Below, piece by piece: positions 8,666 to 18,495 of a stretch of 64,000 nucleotides of DNA. Source of the stretch: an uncultured Polaribacter sp. (GTDB lineage: Bacteria; Bacteroidota; Bacteroidia; Flavobacteriales; Flavobacteriaceae). The position numbers were made by a program, and so were the translations under genes. Positions within the stretch are counted from its first letter, which is position 1, and each line of letters starts with the position of its first letter. The stretch covers positions 102,548 to 166,547 of the forward strand of contig NZ_CANNFF010000008.1 of NCBI RefSeq assembly GCF_947503855.1, in the 5' to 3' direction. The notes under the pieces are model-generated. The model made no database searches. It saw only the letters and a list, made by a program, of their open reading frames with translations, and was not told where the DNA came from.

Positions 8666-11600
8666 TTATCTTCTAACCAAAGAAAAATTTCCTTTTTTGT
8701 TGATGGTTGGTTTAGTTTTGTCAGCAGGAATTAAGGTGATGTTATACCAATAATCATCTGAGGTTAGTAATTTGCCATTGTAAGTACCATTCCAACCTTG
8801 GGAGTCTATAGGAATTTGTGCGACTAATTTACCATACCTATTAAAAATATTGATACTTGCATTCGGATAAAAAGTTTTGTTAGCGCCTTTTACTGCCCAA
8901 GTATCATTTTTACCATCGCCATTTGGTGTAAAGAATTTTGGAAATTGAATAACAGAAACTTGCAAAGTAGCATCTGGTACACAGCCATTTTTATCGTTTA
9001 CAATAATGGTGTAAATACTACCTTCTAAGTTTTCAAATAAAGGTTCGTTTTGAAATGGAGTGGTGGTGTTTTCATCATCATTTTTTAATGCAAATTGATA
9101 ATCACCAGGACCTAAATCGTTATTTATAGTATCTATAGAGATAGATAAATTTGCATTACTACCAATAATATTGCCTTCATCTACAATGGTTACAAAACTA
9201 GATAATAAGGTTGCAGGATTGGATTCGTTCACAACAATGGTTTCTGATCTAGTACAATTGGTACCATTGGTTGTTGTTGCAGTAACTGTGTAATTTCCAC
9301 CTACTGTAACATCTGCAGTTTCTGCAAAACTAATAATTGTTCCTGATGAATCTTTCCATTGATAAGTGTATACACCTGCAGGATTTTCTACACCAATGGT
9401 TAAAGGTGTATCATTTAAACAAATAATTTGAGGAGAAGTTACCATAAAATCAGGTAAAGGATTTACTATTAACTGAAAACTAGCGTCATCATTTACACAC
9501 AAAGTTCTTTTATTTTGAATGCGAACAAAAATAGTTTCTGTAGGATTTGAATTGGTGTAAGGAGAAGCAATTGGTGCAAATCCAGTAGCAGCATCTATAT
9601 CATTTGCATGAAATGTAACATTAAAATCATCTGGATCTTGCGAACCTAATAAAGCTGGAATTTGGCTATCTAAATCGATGTTTTGAATGATTCCATTAGT
9701 ATCATCACCATCCAAATCATCATCACAATAAGAAAGGTTAGAAACAGGTGTAAAAGTAGGCTCAGGGTTTACAATAACATCAAAATTAGAAATACTGTTT
9801 ACACAGCCTGTATCTGTATTTTCTATTCTGATGTAAATGGTTTCTCTATTTGGAGTTTCGTTAGAATAAGGAGATACCAAAGGGTTATTACCACTTTGGG
9901 CATCAGCAAAAGAACGATGATAGGTTACAGCATTTATACTTTGATCTTGTATACCCAAAATACCAGAAGTCTGGGAGTCTAAATCAATAGATTGTGAAAA
10001 ACCGTTTCTGGCAGAGCCATCAGAATTATCATCACAGATTTCTAAATCTGCCACAAAATTTGCCACAGGAATAGGATTTACAATTAGATTAAAACTGGTA
10101 TGATCTGTAAAACAACCAGTGTTATTGTTGGTTACTCGTACAAAAATTGGTTGTATATCTCTAACTGTATTAGCAAAAGGTGAAGCTTGCGGGTTTGAAC
10201 CTGAATTTGCTTCAGCTGCAGAAAGGTGGTAGGTTACCGAAAAATCGGCAGGATTTTGAGAGCCTAAAATAGTAGCTGTTTGAGCTTCTAAGTCGAAGTT
10301 TTGTATAATTCCGTTTTCTGCATCACCATCTGTAACATCATCACATAATTCTAAATCTGTAACTGGGTTTGCAGTTGGTGTGGAGTCTGTTTTTAAGTAT
10401 AACTCTCCAGTACCTGAACAGTTGTTATTGTTTTTGTTGGTTATTTTAAAATAAATAGTTTGCCTTGTATTATTAGAAGGATAACCGATGTTTCTATAAT
10501 TAGAAATATTACCAATGGCATTAATTACAGCAGTTCTATCTGCAGTGGTTTCATAATAAGAAACTTCTAAATCTGGACGTAAAGTTATTGGGAAAAATGC
10601 TAAAATTTCTGTGTTAGCAATACTAAAATCAAAATTTGTGATTCCATCAGTATCATCATTTAGTGTACCATTTGTACCATCTTCTTGAAGAAAATCATCA
10701 CAAACGCTAGGAAATTCTTTATTATAAGCTACATCTGCAGCAGCTTCTACTTCAATGTTAATCTTAGAAATCGTAAAACATCCTTCTGAAGAAATGGTTC
10801 TAACCCAAGCTTCTCCAGTTTGATTTACGGGAAAACGAATTTCATCAGCCACTAAAGGTGTTCCAGCTTTTGCATTTGCTTCATTTTCAAAATATTGAAA
10901 AGTTTCGTTTGTCGAATTTGAAGAAATAGAAATTTCTGCTTCTGTAAGGTTTACTGATGATATTCTATCTAAATCATCATCGCATTGTAATAAGTCTACT
11001 TCTGCAACGACAACAGGTACTGGATTAATTTTGGCTGTAATGGCATTAGAAATTTTTTCACATGAATTTCCTACTTTTGTTAATAGAACTCTGTAAAGAT
11101 TGTTGTTAAAAGACAAAGGTATATTTGTAATTTGTAAATCTTTGGTATTTACACCATTATAAATAGCATTGTTCGAAATAGGACTCCAATTTGTACCATT
11201 ATCTGTAGAAAATTCCCATTGAAAACCGTCTGCAGTAGTATCTATGGTAATCATACTTGTTGAGTTTTCACAAAATGTAACATTTGTAAAACTATTTATT
11301 ACGATGGCAGCACTTGTTGTATAGTTTATACTAGGAGTTGTATAGCCATTTGTATTGTTAATTACTAGACCATTTGAATCTACAACAAAAGGGTTGGCAA
11401 ATAAAATACCAGATCCATTACCTGTAAAACCCGCTTCAATAACATCAAAACAAGCGTCGTTATCTGAATCTAATTCTAAGAAATTAAAAATACCATCTGA
11501 ATCTGTATCTGCAATTGAGTAATTAACTGAAAGAGTGGTTACAGATATATCATTTTCTAAATTATCTGTAATTCCGTTTGAATTGGTGTCTGTAAAACCA

Positions 11601-14149
11601 TCTATTAAACCATCAACATTGGTGTCTAAATTATGGCTAGATTCTGTGGAATCGTATATTCCATCATTATCAGAATCTAAATCTAAATAATTAGGAACAC
11701 CATCTCCATCAGTATCCATTATTAATGTAAAACTATCAAAAATATCATCTAAACCATCTAAATTAGCATCTGTATTTGTTAAATTAATTTTTTGATTAGC
11801 AGCTTCAAACAAATCTGGAACTCCATCATTGTCAGAATCTAAATCTAAAGCATCTTCAATGCCATCTCCATCAGAGTCTCTTTTAACACTGGTAAGTTTT
11901 AATGAAGCATTAAAAATAGAATTTAACACATTTGATGTGGCTGTATGTAAAAAGAGGAATTTCTCTACATCATTAGCAACAAACTTAAAAGGTATTGTTC
12001 CATTTGGATTTGGATTGTATTTAAAACGAATTAATGAACTAGAGAAATTGGTGACTCCTGTTTCAAATTCTCCATCAAAATTGGTGTCTACCATTAAAAT
12101 ATTATCAGGGTCTATTAATGTTATATTTTTAGCAGATGGCGCAATACTTATTTCAAATTCTTCTCCATCTATTCTAAAATGAGTAATAGCTTGATTTTGT
12201 GTAAATTCAAAATTAAAGGTTTCTGTACTATTTAAAATATAAAAAATTGAAGCATTACTTGTACTGTTTTCATTAATGGTAGAAGTGAAGTTTCCATTAG
12301 GATTACCAACAAAATCAACATTTCCAGATTTTGTCAATTCTGTAGTAAAAAAATTGTTTATAACTTTACTATTTGTATTTATCGAAGGATTATCTATATC
12401 TGAAAAATTAAGGATACCATCACCAAAAGATTCAATTACATTTAAAATTCCGTCATTATCCAAATCTAAGTCTAGATTATCTATAATTAGATCGTTATCA
12501 TAATCATCAGGACATAAACTTACTGGGATTTCTACAGAATTAAATGTTGCTCCTGTACAATCTATGGTACCAATTAGACGATATCTTCCTGGTTCAGAAA
12601 TGACTGGTGAATAGTTTGAATTTGTACTTTTTTGTACCCAAGTATTCATACTTTCATCAAAAAATTGCCACTCAAACCTATCAAAAGCATCTGTGTTTGC
12701 TGCTTGTAAAGTTACGTTTGGTATACAATTTCCTAAGGCTGTAACAGAGGCATCAAAATTAATCTCTGGGTTTGAAGGAAAACCAGAGTAAAAACTACCA
12801 GATGTGGCAGCTCCATTAACATTAAAATAAGCACAATATAGTTCTTCGCTACTTTCTACACTTATGGCTCCTGTTAAATTTGTTACTTTATAGGTTTCGT
12901 AATCAGAGATTCCATCATTATTTATATCAATTTCAAAAGGGCCAGAAGTAGAAAAATTAGCAATTGGCTCCGAATTTATGGTAACAGTTGCGTTTGCATT
13001 GGTTACCACAGTTACTCCTCCTGTAAAAGTAACATTACCGATATTTTCTATAAAGGGAATGTTATCTACTTTTCCTCTGCTCTCACAACTTAAAGGAGGT
13101 ACAAAAAACATTCCTTGGTTGGCTTCACTATTACTAGCGCCAACTCCTTGATAAGCAAATACAGGTTTGGTTGTTTGTACAAATAAGTTGCCATTATTAA
13201 ATTGATTTCCTTCAATTAGAGCGTATCCTCCAGCAGGTATTTTAGCAAAAAAATTACTGTTACCATTTACTCTTATTTCTGTATCATCTTCATGAGCAAC
13301 AATTAATACATTTTCCCAGCCATTTTCGCCATCACCTTTAACAAAAATATATTCTGTTCCTATTTTATCTAATCCTACAATTTGATCTATACCATAATCT
13401 CTTCCACCTCCATTATGAAAACTACCATTAGCAGAACCTAGATTAACAACAATTGGTTTATCTGAATTTATTAAGGTTCCTATTAAGCCATCTTTATTTA
13501 TAGTGTTATCTGCAGCATTTGTGGCTACAATATAGCTTTCTCCTTCGTTTAAAGTTATAGAAATAGGTAAAGTTCCTGAGTAGTTTTTAACAGCTATACC
13601 AGTTGGTAAATCACTAAAAGTAACCTGTGTGTTATCTTCGGATGCCATAACAGAAATAAAATTGAGATAATTACTTTGGGGGTTTTCATTAGTGTACATT
13701 CCAGCTCTAAAAATTGTGCCAAGAGCTGCAGAACCTTTACTAACTAATGCCCCAGCTTGTGCACCACCACCAGCTAAAACTCTAACAGAAACATAAATTA
13801 CATCATCTGCTTCAATAATATAGCCTTTATTATTATGTATTACACTTGTTTGAGGAGAAGAAACAAATAATTGCGAATCTCCAGATTCTATAAAAATTTC
13901 TTGTGGATTAGATTTAGAAACAAAACCTGTAATATTGTTATTGGGGAAACCAATTTGTTTAATGGTAAATGAAACATTATTAGAACTAGGCGTTGAAATA
14001 TAAAAATATTGGTTTTCAGGATTGGCATTTCCTGTTTCTGCATAAGTTAAAGGTGGTATAAAATGTTTTTTACTTAATTGAGCATTTATGGTTGTTACTC
14101 CAATAAAAAAAAAGAGTACTAAGAAAAATGAGGGTTTTAAATTTTGCAT
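8666..14149 (-). CDS. Large T9SS type B surface protein with IgGFc-binding-like, thrombospondin type 3 and tandem ~100-residue repeats
   Basis: Exported protein of 1827 residues. A Sec signal peptide (hydrophobic run in residues 8-22, ending INAQ) is followed by an IgGFc-binding-like N-terminal region to about residue 400, containing the typical GTEYIFVKGDGENGWENVLI segment. Calcium-binding thrombospondin type 3-like Asp repeats (DSDGDGIEDALDLDSDNDG and relatives) occur near 545-570 and 755-910. Roughly 100-residue repeats starting with a CDD motif begin near 1260, 1361 and 1466, with two diverged copies near 1050 and 1150. A gliding-motility/T9SS type B sorting domain occupies about 1733-1827 (FFTPNGDGKNDTW, INIFNRYGKLV). 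Likely a cell-surface adhesin or polysaccharide-interacting protein; the ligand is unknown. Confidence 0.9.
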   Translation of the reverse strand: MQNLKPSFFLVLFFFIGVTTINAQLSKKHFIPPLTYAETGNANPENQYFYISTPSSNNVSFTIKQIGFPNNNITGFVSKSNPQEIFIESGDSQLFVSSPQTSVIHNNKGYIIEADDVIYVSVRVLAGGGAQAGALVSKGSAALGTIFRAGMYTNENPQSNYLNFISVMASEDNTQVTFSDLPTGIAVKNYSGTLPISITLNEGESYIVATNAADNTINKDGLIGTLINSDKPIVVNLGSANGSFHNGGGRDYGIDQIVGLDKIGTEYIFVKGDGENGWENVLIVAHEDDTEIRVNGNSNFFAKIPAGGYALIEGNQFNNGNLFVQTTKPVFAYQGVGASNSEANQGMFFVPPLSCESRGKVDNIPFIENIGNVTFTGGVTVVTNANATVTINSEPIANFSTSGPFEIDINNDGISDYETYKVTNLTGAISVESSEELYCAYFNVNGAATSGSFYSGFPSNPEINFDASVTALGNCIPNVTLQAANTDAFDRFEWQFFDESMNTWVQKSTNSNYSPVISEPGRYRLIGTIDCTGATFNSVEIPVSLCPDDYDNDLIIDNLDLDLDNDGILNVIESFGDGILNFSDIDNPSINTNSKVINNFFTTELTKSGNVDFVGNPNGNFTSTINENSTSNASIFYILNSTETFNFEFTQNQAITHFRIDGEEFEISIAPSAKNITLIDPDNILMVDTNFDGEFETGVTNFSSSLIRFKYNPNPNGTIPFKFVANDVEKFLFLHTATSNVLNSIFNASLKLTSVKRDSDGDGIEDALDLDSDNDGVPDLFEAANQKINLTNTDANLDGLDDIFDSFTLIMDTDGDGVPNYLDLDSDNDGIYDSTESSHNLDTNVDGLIDGFTDTNSNGITDNLENDISVTTLSVNYSIADTDSDGIFNFLELDSDNDACFDVIEAGFTGNGSGILFANPFVVDSNGLVINNTNGYTTPSINYTTSAAIVINSFTNVTFCENSTSMITIDTTADGFQWEFSTDNGTNWSPISNNAIYNGVNTKDLQITNIPLSFNNNLYRVLLTKVGNSCEKISNAITAKINPVPVVVAEVDLLQCDDDLDRISSVNLTEAEISISSNSTNETFQYFENEANAKAGTPLVADEIRFPVNQTGEAWVRTISSEGCFTISKINIEVEAAADVAYNKEFPSVCDDFLQEDGTNGTLNDDTDGITNFDFSIANTEILAFFPITLRPDLEVSYYETTADRTAVINAIGNISNYRNIGYPSNNTRQTIYFKITNKNNNNCSGTGELYLKTDSTPTANPVTDLELCDDVTDGDAENGIIQNFDLEAQTATILGSQNPADFSVTYHLSAAEANSGSNPQASPFANTVRDIQPIFVRVTNNNTGCFTDHTSFNLIVNPIPVANFVADLEICDDNSDGSARNGFSQSIDLDSQTSGILGIQDQSINAVTYHRSFADAQSGNNPLVSPYSNETPNRETIYIRIENTDTGCVNSISNFDVIVNPEPTFTPVSNLSYCDDDLDGDDTNGIIQNIDLDSQIPALLGSQDPDDFNVTFHANDIDAATGFAPIASPYTNSNPTETIFVRIQNKRTLCVNDDASFQLIVNPLPDFMVTSPQIICLNDTPLTIGVENPAGVYTYQWKDSSGTIISFAETADVTVGGNYTVTATTTNGTNCTRSETIVVNESNPATLLSSFVTIVDEGNIIGSNANLSISIDTINNDLGPGDYQFALKNDDENTTTPFQNEPLFENLEGSIYTIIVNDKNGCVPDATLQVSVIQFPKFFTPNGDGKNDTWAVKGANKTFYPNASINIFNRYGKLVAQIPIDSQGWNGTYNGKLLTSDDYWYNITLIPADKTKPTINKKGNFSLVRR

Positions 14150-14372
14150 AAATTTTTTTCTGGTAAAAATTTTTCTAAAAGTAATAATAAATCATTTAGA
14201 CAATAAATAACCTATAAAATAATTAGACTTCTTAAATCAAAATTAGTTTAATTGCACTTTATTTTAGTATCAATCTTTTTTTTTTAATACAAAATTATTA
14301 ACGAAATTGAAAACATAAAATTATTTTAGTCGATAAGTATTTATATTTAAAAGTTTTTATAAATATAAAAAG

Positions 14373-14963
14373 ATGATAATGAACAACCGTATTAAGAACG
14401 TAACCTCGAAAGTAATTTCCAGCTTTTGGGCAAAATTAGAGCAAGTAAGTTTCGATTTTCTTTTCAAGGATGGAAAAGTTGAACGTCTTACGCATGAAGT
14501 CTATGGCAGAAATGATGGAGTTGCAATATTGTTGTATAATACTTCTACAAAAAAAGTGATACTTTCTAAGCAGTTTAGAATCCCGATGTATGTTGCTGGG
14601 GTAAAAAATGGATTTTCAATCGAAGTAGTTGGAGGTGCTATTGATGAAAACGAATCACCAGAAACCACAGTAATTAGAGAAACTAAAGAAGAAGTTGGGT
14701 ATCACTTTTCAAAATTAAAAAAAGTTGCTACTGTTTTTTTATCACCGGGATTAATGAAAGAACAAGTGCATTTGTATGTTGCAGAGTTTAATGATGACGA
14801 TAAAATAGATAACGGAGGGGGTTTAGCCTCAGAAAATGAAGAAATTGAAGTGTTAGAGATTTCATTTTTAGAAGCTTTACAAATGATAGAAAATAACGAT
14901 ATAATTGATGCAAGAACAATTATGTTATTACAATATGTACAAGTCAAACAGTTATTGATTTAA
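14373..14963 (+). CDS. NUDIX hydrolase, NudK / ADP-sugar pyrophosphatase-like
   Basis: 196-residue NUDIX enzyme. The Nudix box is complete and in register: G88, x5, E94, x7, R102-E103-x-K-E106-E107-x-G109-Y110. The central region (a FRIP-type segment near 68-71, then an FSIEVVGGAIDENE segment) resembles nucleoside-diphosphate-sugar pyrophosphatases such as E. coli NudK (GDP-mannose). Substrate is not settled by sequence. Two starts are possible, ATG at 14373 or 14379. A stand-alone gene, divergent from the large T9SS protein. Confidence 0.85.
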   Translation: MIMNNRIKNVTSKVISSFWAKLEQVSFDFLFKDGKVERLTHEVYGRNDGVAILLYNTSTKKVILSKQFRIPMYVAGVKNGFSIEVVGGAIDENESPETTVIRETKEEVGYHFSKLKKVATVFLSPGLMKEQVHLYVAEFNDDDKIDNGGGLASENEEIEVLEISFLEALQMIENNDIIDARTIMLLQYVQVKQLLI

Positions 14964-15207
14964 AAGATTACAAAATCATTTTTTTTAAATTGGTTAAACA
15001 ATTTCTTTGATTTTTGAGTTCTAATTTTATTCATTTTTTAGAAAATACAATGTAATTGTTTTAAAAATGAAGTATAAAGTGAATCTTTAAATTACTACGA
15101 AGGTCAACAATTAACCACATTTTTTGAAAGTTTTTAATTACTCAAAACCTGTTTGTAGATACATAACTTTGTGTTTAAATTAATATATTTCCATGGATTT
15201 ATTACCC

Positions 15208-15238
15208 TTGGTAAATAAAATTATATTTTGTAACTTTG
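15208..15238 (+). promoter_or_regulatory. Promoter of the FMN reductase gene
   Basis: TTG at 15208-15210, a 20-base spacer, then TAACTTTG at 15231-15238: a full match to the Bacteroidota -33/-7 consensus. It places the start of transcription near 15244, so the ATG at 15256 is the start codon and longer upstream readings of the frame are excluded. Confidence 0.7.
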
Positions 15239-15255
15239 CTTATAAATTTATAAAT

Positions 15256-15792
15256 ATGAAAAAAGTATTAGCATTTGCTGGCAGTACAAGTTCTACTTCA
15301 ATAAACAAACAATTAGCAACTTTTGCTGCAAAAAAATTAGAAAACACCTCATTTGATGTAGTTGATTTAAGAGACTTTTCAATGCCAATCTATAGTGAAG
15401 ATGAAGAGCAAGAAAATGGTTTCCCAAAAGAAGCAAAGAGGTTTTCTGAATTGCTAGATAATTATGATGGATTTATTATTTCTATGGCAGAACATAATGG
15501 TTCTTATGCAGCAGCATTTAAAAACGTTATAGATTGGACCTCAAGAATAAATAATAAACTATTTAGAGAAAAACCATTATTATTGATGGCAACTTCGCCA
15601 GGAGGTATGGGAGGTAAATTTGTTTTAGCAGCAGCAGAACAGCGTTTTCCAAGGCATGGAGCAAAAGAATTACTAACTTTTTCTTTACCAAATTTTTCTG
15701 ATAATTTTAAGGATAGTAAACTTGCAAGTAAAAAACATTTAACTTTATTGAAACAACAATTAACGCAGTTTGAAAGTTTTGTAAACAATTAA
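15256..15792 (+). CDS. NADPH-dependent FMN reductase-family protein
   Basis: 178-residue flavodoxin-fold protein of the NADPH-dependent FMN reductase/azoreductase family. It starts MKKVLAFAGSTSSTSINKQL, the phosphate-binding loop for FMN; SMAEHNGSYAAAFKNVIDW near 80-100 is the conserved flavin-contacting segment (usually PEYN in the family), and SPGGMGG near 115 is the second flavin loop. Family members supply reduced flavin or reduce quinones and azo compounds. The frame stays open 21 codons further upstream, but a good promoter lies inside that extension, so the shorter start is chosen. The next gene starts 3 bases after the stop. Confidence 0.88.
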   Translation: MKKVLAFAGSTSSTSINKQLATFAAKKLENTSFDVVDLRDFSMPIYSEDEEQENGFPKEAKRFSELLDNYDGFIISMAEHNGSYAAAFKNVIDWTSRINNKLFREKPLLLMATSPGGMGGKFVLAAAEQRFPRHGAKELLTFSLPNFSDNFKDSKLASKKHLTLLKQQLTQFESFVNN

Positions 15793-15795
15793 GAA

Positions 15796-16044
15796 ATGAA
15801 GATAATTTTATATGGAAAAAAAGGCCATCCATACACTGTAGCGTTTAAAAATTTTTTAAACTCGATTGATGAACCTTATACGTACAAAGATATATCAAAA
15901 GATGTAGAAGCTAGAGAGCACAGTAAAGAACTGTATAATGGTATTGTAAAATATCCCACTTTATTTGTGGATAACAAAGTCTATTTAACACCAACAACAG
16001 AGGAGTTTAATAAAATAATGCAAGATTTAAAATTAAGAGCGTAA
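15796..16044 (+). CDS. Glutaredoxin-like protein lacking active-site cysteines
   Basis: 82-residue protein with the size and pattern of a glutaredoxin: a beta strand KIILYG, then the active-site helix, and the cis-proline segment KYPTLFVDN with Pro54, near the thiol-binding site. The usual CPxC is replaced by HPYT at residues 11-14, and the whole protein contains no cysteine, so dithiol or monothiol redox chemistry is not possible. It starts 3 bases after the FMN reductase stop and is probably co-transcribed with it. It may bind glutathione or a protein partner without catalysis; this is inference. Confidence 0.75.
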   Translation: MKIILYGKKGHPYTVAFKNFLNSIDEPYTYKDISKDVEAREHSKELYNGIVKYPTLFVDNKVYLTPTTEEFNKIMQDLKLRA

Positions 16045-16121
16045 TTTTAAGTATACAGTTGATGGTTTATAGTCATTATTTAGCACTTAGTACTGTCTAC
16101 TTAATACCTAATACTAAATAA

Positions 16122-16559
16122 ATGGGAGACATTTCTAATGATATAAAATCAAGTTTTAAAACCAATAAAGTAAAAGCTTTAATCAATATAAAGTACACAG
16201 CTAATTGGTTAAGCAGTAAAGAAAATGAGTTTTTCAAACCTTACGGAATTTCACCGCAACAATATAATATATTACGAATTTTAAGAGGTGCAAAAGGAAA
16301 AATAAAAGTGCAAATTGTTAAAGATAGAATGATAGAAAGAGCACCTAATGCCACTCGTTTAATGGATAAGTTGTGTGATAAAGAACTAATAGAAAGAGAA
16401 CGTTGTGAGCACGATAGAAGAGTGGTTTATGTAAAAATTACCAATCAAGGTTTAGAATTATTATCTGCCATAGATAAACATGATAAATTATCTTTTTTAG
16501 AGAAACTATCAGAAGAAGAAGCCAATGTTTTAAGTGATTTACTAGATAAAATAAGATAA
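16122..16559 (+). CDS. MarR-family transcriptional regulator
   Basis: 145-residue winged-helix regulator. The recognition-helix region and wing (MIERAPNATRLMDKLCDKEL, then ERCEHDRRVVYVKIT) are typical of MarR proteins, including the DxR wing motif (DRR near residue 105). MarR proteins are often released from DNA by phenolic or electrophilic ligands, or by oxidation of a cysteine; two cysteines are present near 87 and 95. Located just upstream of two pirins and an FMN-dependent oxidoreductase, so it is a candidate regulator of this segment. The 77 bases before it contain 7-base inverted arms (TATTTAG/CTAAATA, 16077-16083 and 16114-16120), a possible but weak auto-operator. Confidence 0.9.
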   Translation: MGDISNDIKSSFKTNKVKALINIKYTANWLSSKENEFFKPYGISPQQYNILRILRGAKGKIKVQIVKDRMIERAPNATRLMDKLCDKELIERERCEHDRRVVYVKITNQGLELLSAIDKHDKLSFLEKLSEEEANVLSDLLDKIR

Positions 16560-16609
16560 AAAAATCTCAAAATATTTTCCTTGTAAATTATTTTTAAGTA
16601 AGAAAAGTC

Positions 16610-17479
16610 ATGACAAAATTAAAAACAATACAGCATACAGTAACAAGCCCTTTAGTAAATATGGGGCCAATACGTTTGAGACAGCCTCTGCCTTCACAAG
16701 GAATAGAAAATGTAGATCCATTTTTATTATTGCACCACTATGGTCCATACGCCATTTCAGAATTTAACAATCCTTTTGATTTAGGCCCACATCCTCACAG
16801 AGGTTTTGAGCCCATAACACTATTGTTTAAAGGCGAACAATTTCATAGAGATTCTTTGGGTAATGAAATGGTTGTAAAAGCGGGTGGTGTGCAATGGACA
16901 ACAGCGGGTCGTGGAATTATTCATGCAGAAGCACCTACAAAAGAGTTTGTAAAAAAAGGTGGAGATTTAGAAGGGATTCAACTTTGGCTAAACTTGCCTG
17001 CAAAAGACAAAATGATAACACCTAATTATCAACATTTAGAAGATGAAGAAATTCCTAAAATAATCTCTAAAGATCAAAAGGTACAATTAAATATTATTGC
17101 TGGAAATCAAAGTGATGTATATGGTAAGATTCTAACACAAACTGTAGTAAATGTTTTTACTGCAAAAGCTAAAGAAAATGGACAGATTGAAATAGAAATT
17201 CCAGAAAATCATCAATCTTTAATCTATTTGTTAGATGGAGAAATTTTAATAAACGATACAGCAGTTTTACAAAAAGGAGCGCATCAAATGGTAACTTTTC
17301 ATCAAGATGGAAATACTATAAAATTTGAAGCACAAAAAGAAAGTTCAATTTTAATTTTATCAGGAGCACCTATTAAAGAAAAAATAACCCAATATGGCCC
17401 TTATGTGATGAATACGCAGACAGAAATTTTAGAAGCAATGCGCGATTATCAGCAAGGAAAAATGGGGTATTTATATTGA
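16610..17479 (+). CDS. Pirin family protein (bicupin)
   Basis: 289-residue bicupin of the pirin family. The metal-binding set of the N-terminal cupin is intact: His61 and His63 (PHPHRG), His105 and Glu107 (GIIHAE). Some pirins have quercetin dioxygenase activity or act as redox-sensing Fe proteins; the function here is not determined by sequence. It is the second gene after the MarR start and 50 bases behind it, and is followed by another pirin. A dispersed palindromic repeat lies in the gap to that gene. Confidence 0.92.
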   Translation: MTKLKTIQHTVTSPLVNMGPIRLRQPLPSQGIENVDPFLLLHHYGPYAISEFNNPFDLGPHPHRGFEPITLLFKGEQFHRDSLGNEMVVKAGGVQWTTAGRGIIHAEAPTKEFVKKGGDLEGIQLWLNLPAKDKMITPNYQHLEDEEIPKIISKDQKVQLNIIAGNQSDVYGKILTQTVVNVFTAKAKENGQIEIEIPENHQSLIYLLDGEILINDTAVLQKGAHQMVTFHQDGNTIKFEAQKESSILILSGAPIKEKITQYGPYVMNTQTEILEAMRDYQQGKMGYLY

Positions 17480-17521
17480 AAAAATGCTTTCTAAAATAAA
17501 ATTTTAGAAACTTTTAATTTA

Positions 17522-17547
17522 TCATTCCTGCGTAAACAGGAATTTAA
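17522..17547 (+). repeat. Short palindromic intergenic repeat, copy 1
   Basis: ATTCCTG, six-base loop, CAGGAAT (17524-17530 and 17537-17543) between the two pirin genes. A near-identical element occurs at 18496-18520. The two copies share flanks TCATTCCTG and CAGGAAT-TAA, so this looks like a dispersed repeat rather than a gene-specific site. Confidence 0.6.
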
Positions 17548-17597
17548 AAATAATAACAACATCTTGAATCAAGTTTAAGGTTATAATAAAGTTTATA

Positions 17598-18305
17598 ATG
17601 AAAAAAACAATGCACAAAGCAAGCACAAGAGGATTCGCAAATCATGGATGGTTACAATCATATCATACATTTAGTTTTGCTAGTTATCAAAACCCAGAAA
17701 GAATGAATTTTGGGATGTTAAGAGTACTAAATGATGATGTTGTGCAACCAAAAATGGGCTTTGGTACACATCCTCATAGAAATATGGAAATTATTTCGAT
17801 ACCAATTACAGGACCTTTGTCTCACAAAGATAGCATGGGAAACAAACGTGCCATTGAAGTAGGAGAGGTACAAGTAATGAGTGCAGGAACAGGTATAACA
17901 CACTCAGAATTTAATGATAGTAAAACTTCTGAAAGTAATTTTTTACAACTTTGGATTTTACCAGAAAAACAAGAAGTAACCCCTTATTATGATCAAAAAG
18001 TGTTTGAGCAAGATGGTAGAAAAAACAAGTTTCAAACCTTGGTGTCTCCAAGAGATAAACAAGTAGAAGGTTCGTTGCCCATACATCAACAAGGATATAT
18101 TTCTATGATTGATTTAGAAGAAGGTTTTAAAACCGAATACCAACTAAAAAATGGTGCTTATTTTTTCTTAATTAACGGAGAGGTTACAGTTGCTGATGAA
18201 ACTTTACAAAATAGAGATGCTGTTGGAATTATAGAAACAGACAAAGTAGCAGTAAAAGCAACAAAAAATAGTAAATTATTGATTATAGATGTTCCAATGA
18301 TTTAA
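17598..18305 (+). CDS. Pirin family protein (YhhW-like)
   Basis: 235-residue pirin related to E. coli YhhW. Metal ligands His58 and His60 (THPHRN), His102 and Glu104 (THSEFND) are present. It differs clearly from the preceding pirin in length and sequence (start MKKTMHKASTRGFANHGWLQ), so these are two subfamilies rather than a recent duplication. It ends before a strong terminator, which would close the MarR-pirin-pirin unit. Confidence 0.92.
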   Translation: MKKTMHKASTRGFANHGWLQSYHTFSFASYQNPERMNFGMLRVLNDDVVQPKMGFGTHPHRNMEIISIPITGPLSHKDSMGNKRAIEVGEVQVMSAGTGITHSEFNDSKTSESNFLQLWILPEKQEVTPYYDQKVFEQDGRKNKFQTLVSPRDKQVEGSLPIHQQGYISMIDLEEGFKTEYQLKNGAYFFLINGEVTVADETLQNRDAVGIIETDKVAVKATKNSKLLIIDVPMI

Positions 18306-18344
18306 TTTTTCTAATAAGTTTTATAAACATTTACCTTTTAATAC

Positions 18345-18399
18345 AATTACCCCAAGTTTATGAATGCTAATAATTCATGAATTTGGGGCAATTTTTTTT
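18345..18399 (+). terminator. Rho-independent terminator after the second pirin
   Basis: A 21-base-pair stem (18345-18365 with 18373-18393) with one A-C mismatch and two G-U pairs and a 7-base loop, followed by eight T at 18392-18399. It lies 40 bases after the pirin stop. Confidence 0.85.
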
Positions 18400-18495
18400 A
18401 ATCCCAAAAAATAAACATATCTTGCAAGTATTATGCGTGCATAATAAATAAAGAGAGTTTTTTGTCGCTCTGCCACAAAATTCAGTTGAAACTGT

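Noticed and set aside
15193..15255. A longer N-terminus for the FMN reductase (21 extra residues).
   Set aside because: A full -33/-7 promoter lies within it, and the flavodoxin-like P-loop begins at the ATG at 15256.
16045..16121. A strong MarR operator upstream of its own gene.
   Set aside because: Only 7-base arms in a sequence made of TTAGTA/TACTTAAT-like repeats; not enough to separate from low-complexity sequence. Kept only as a weak remark.
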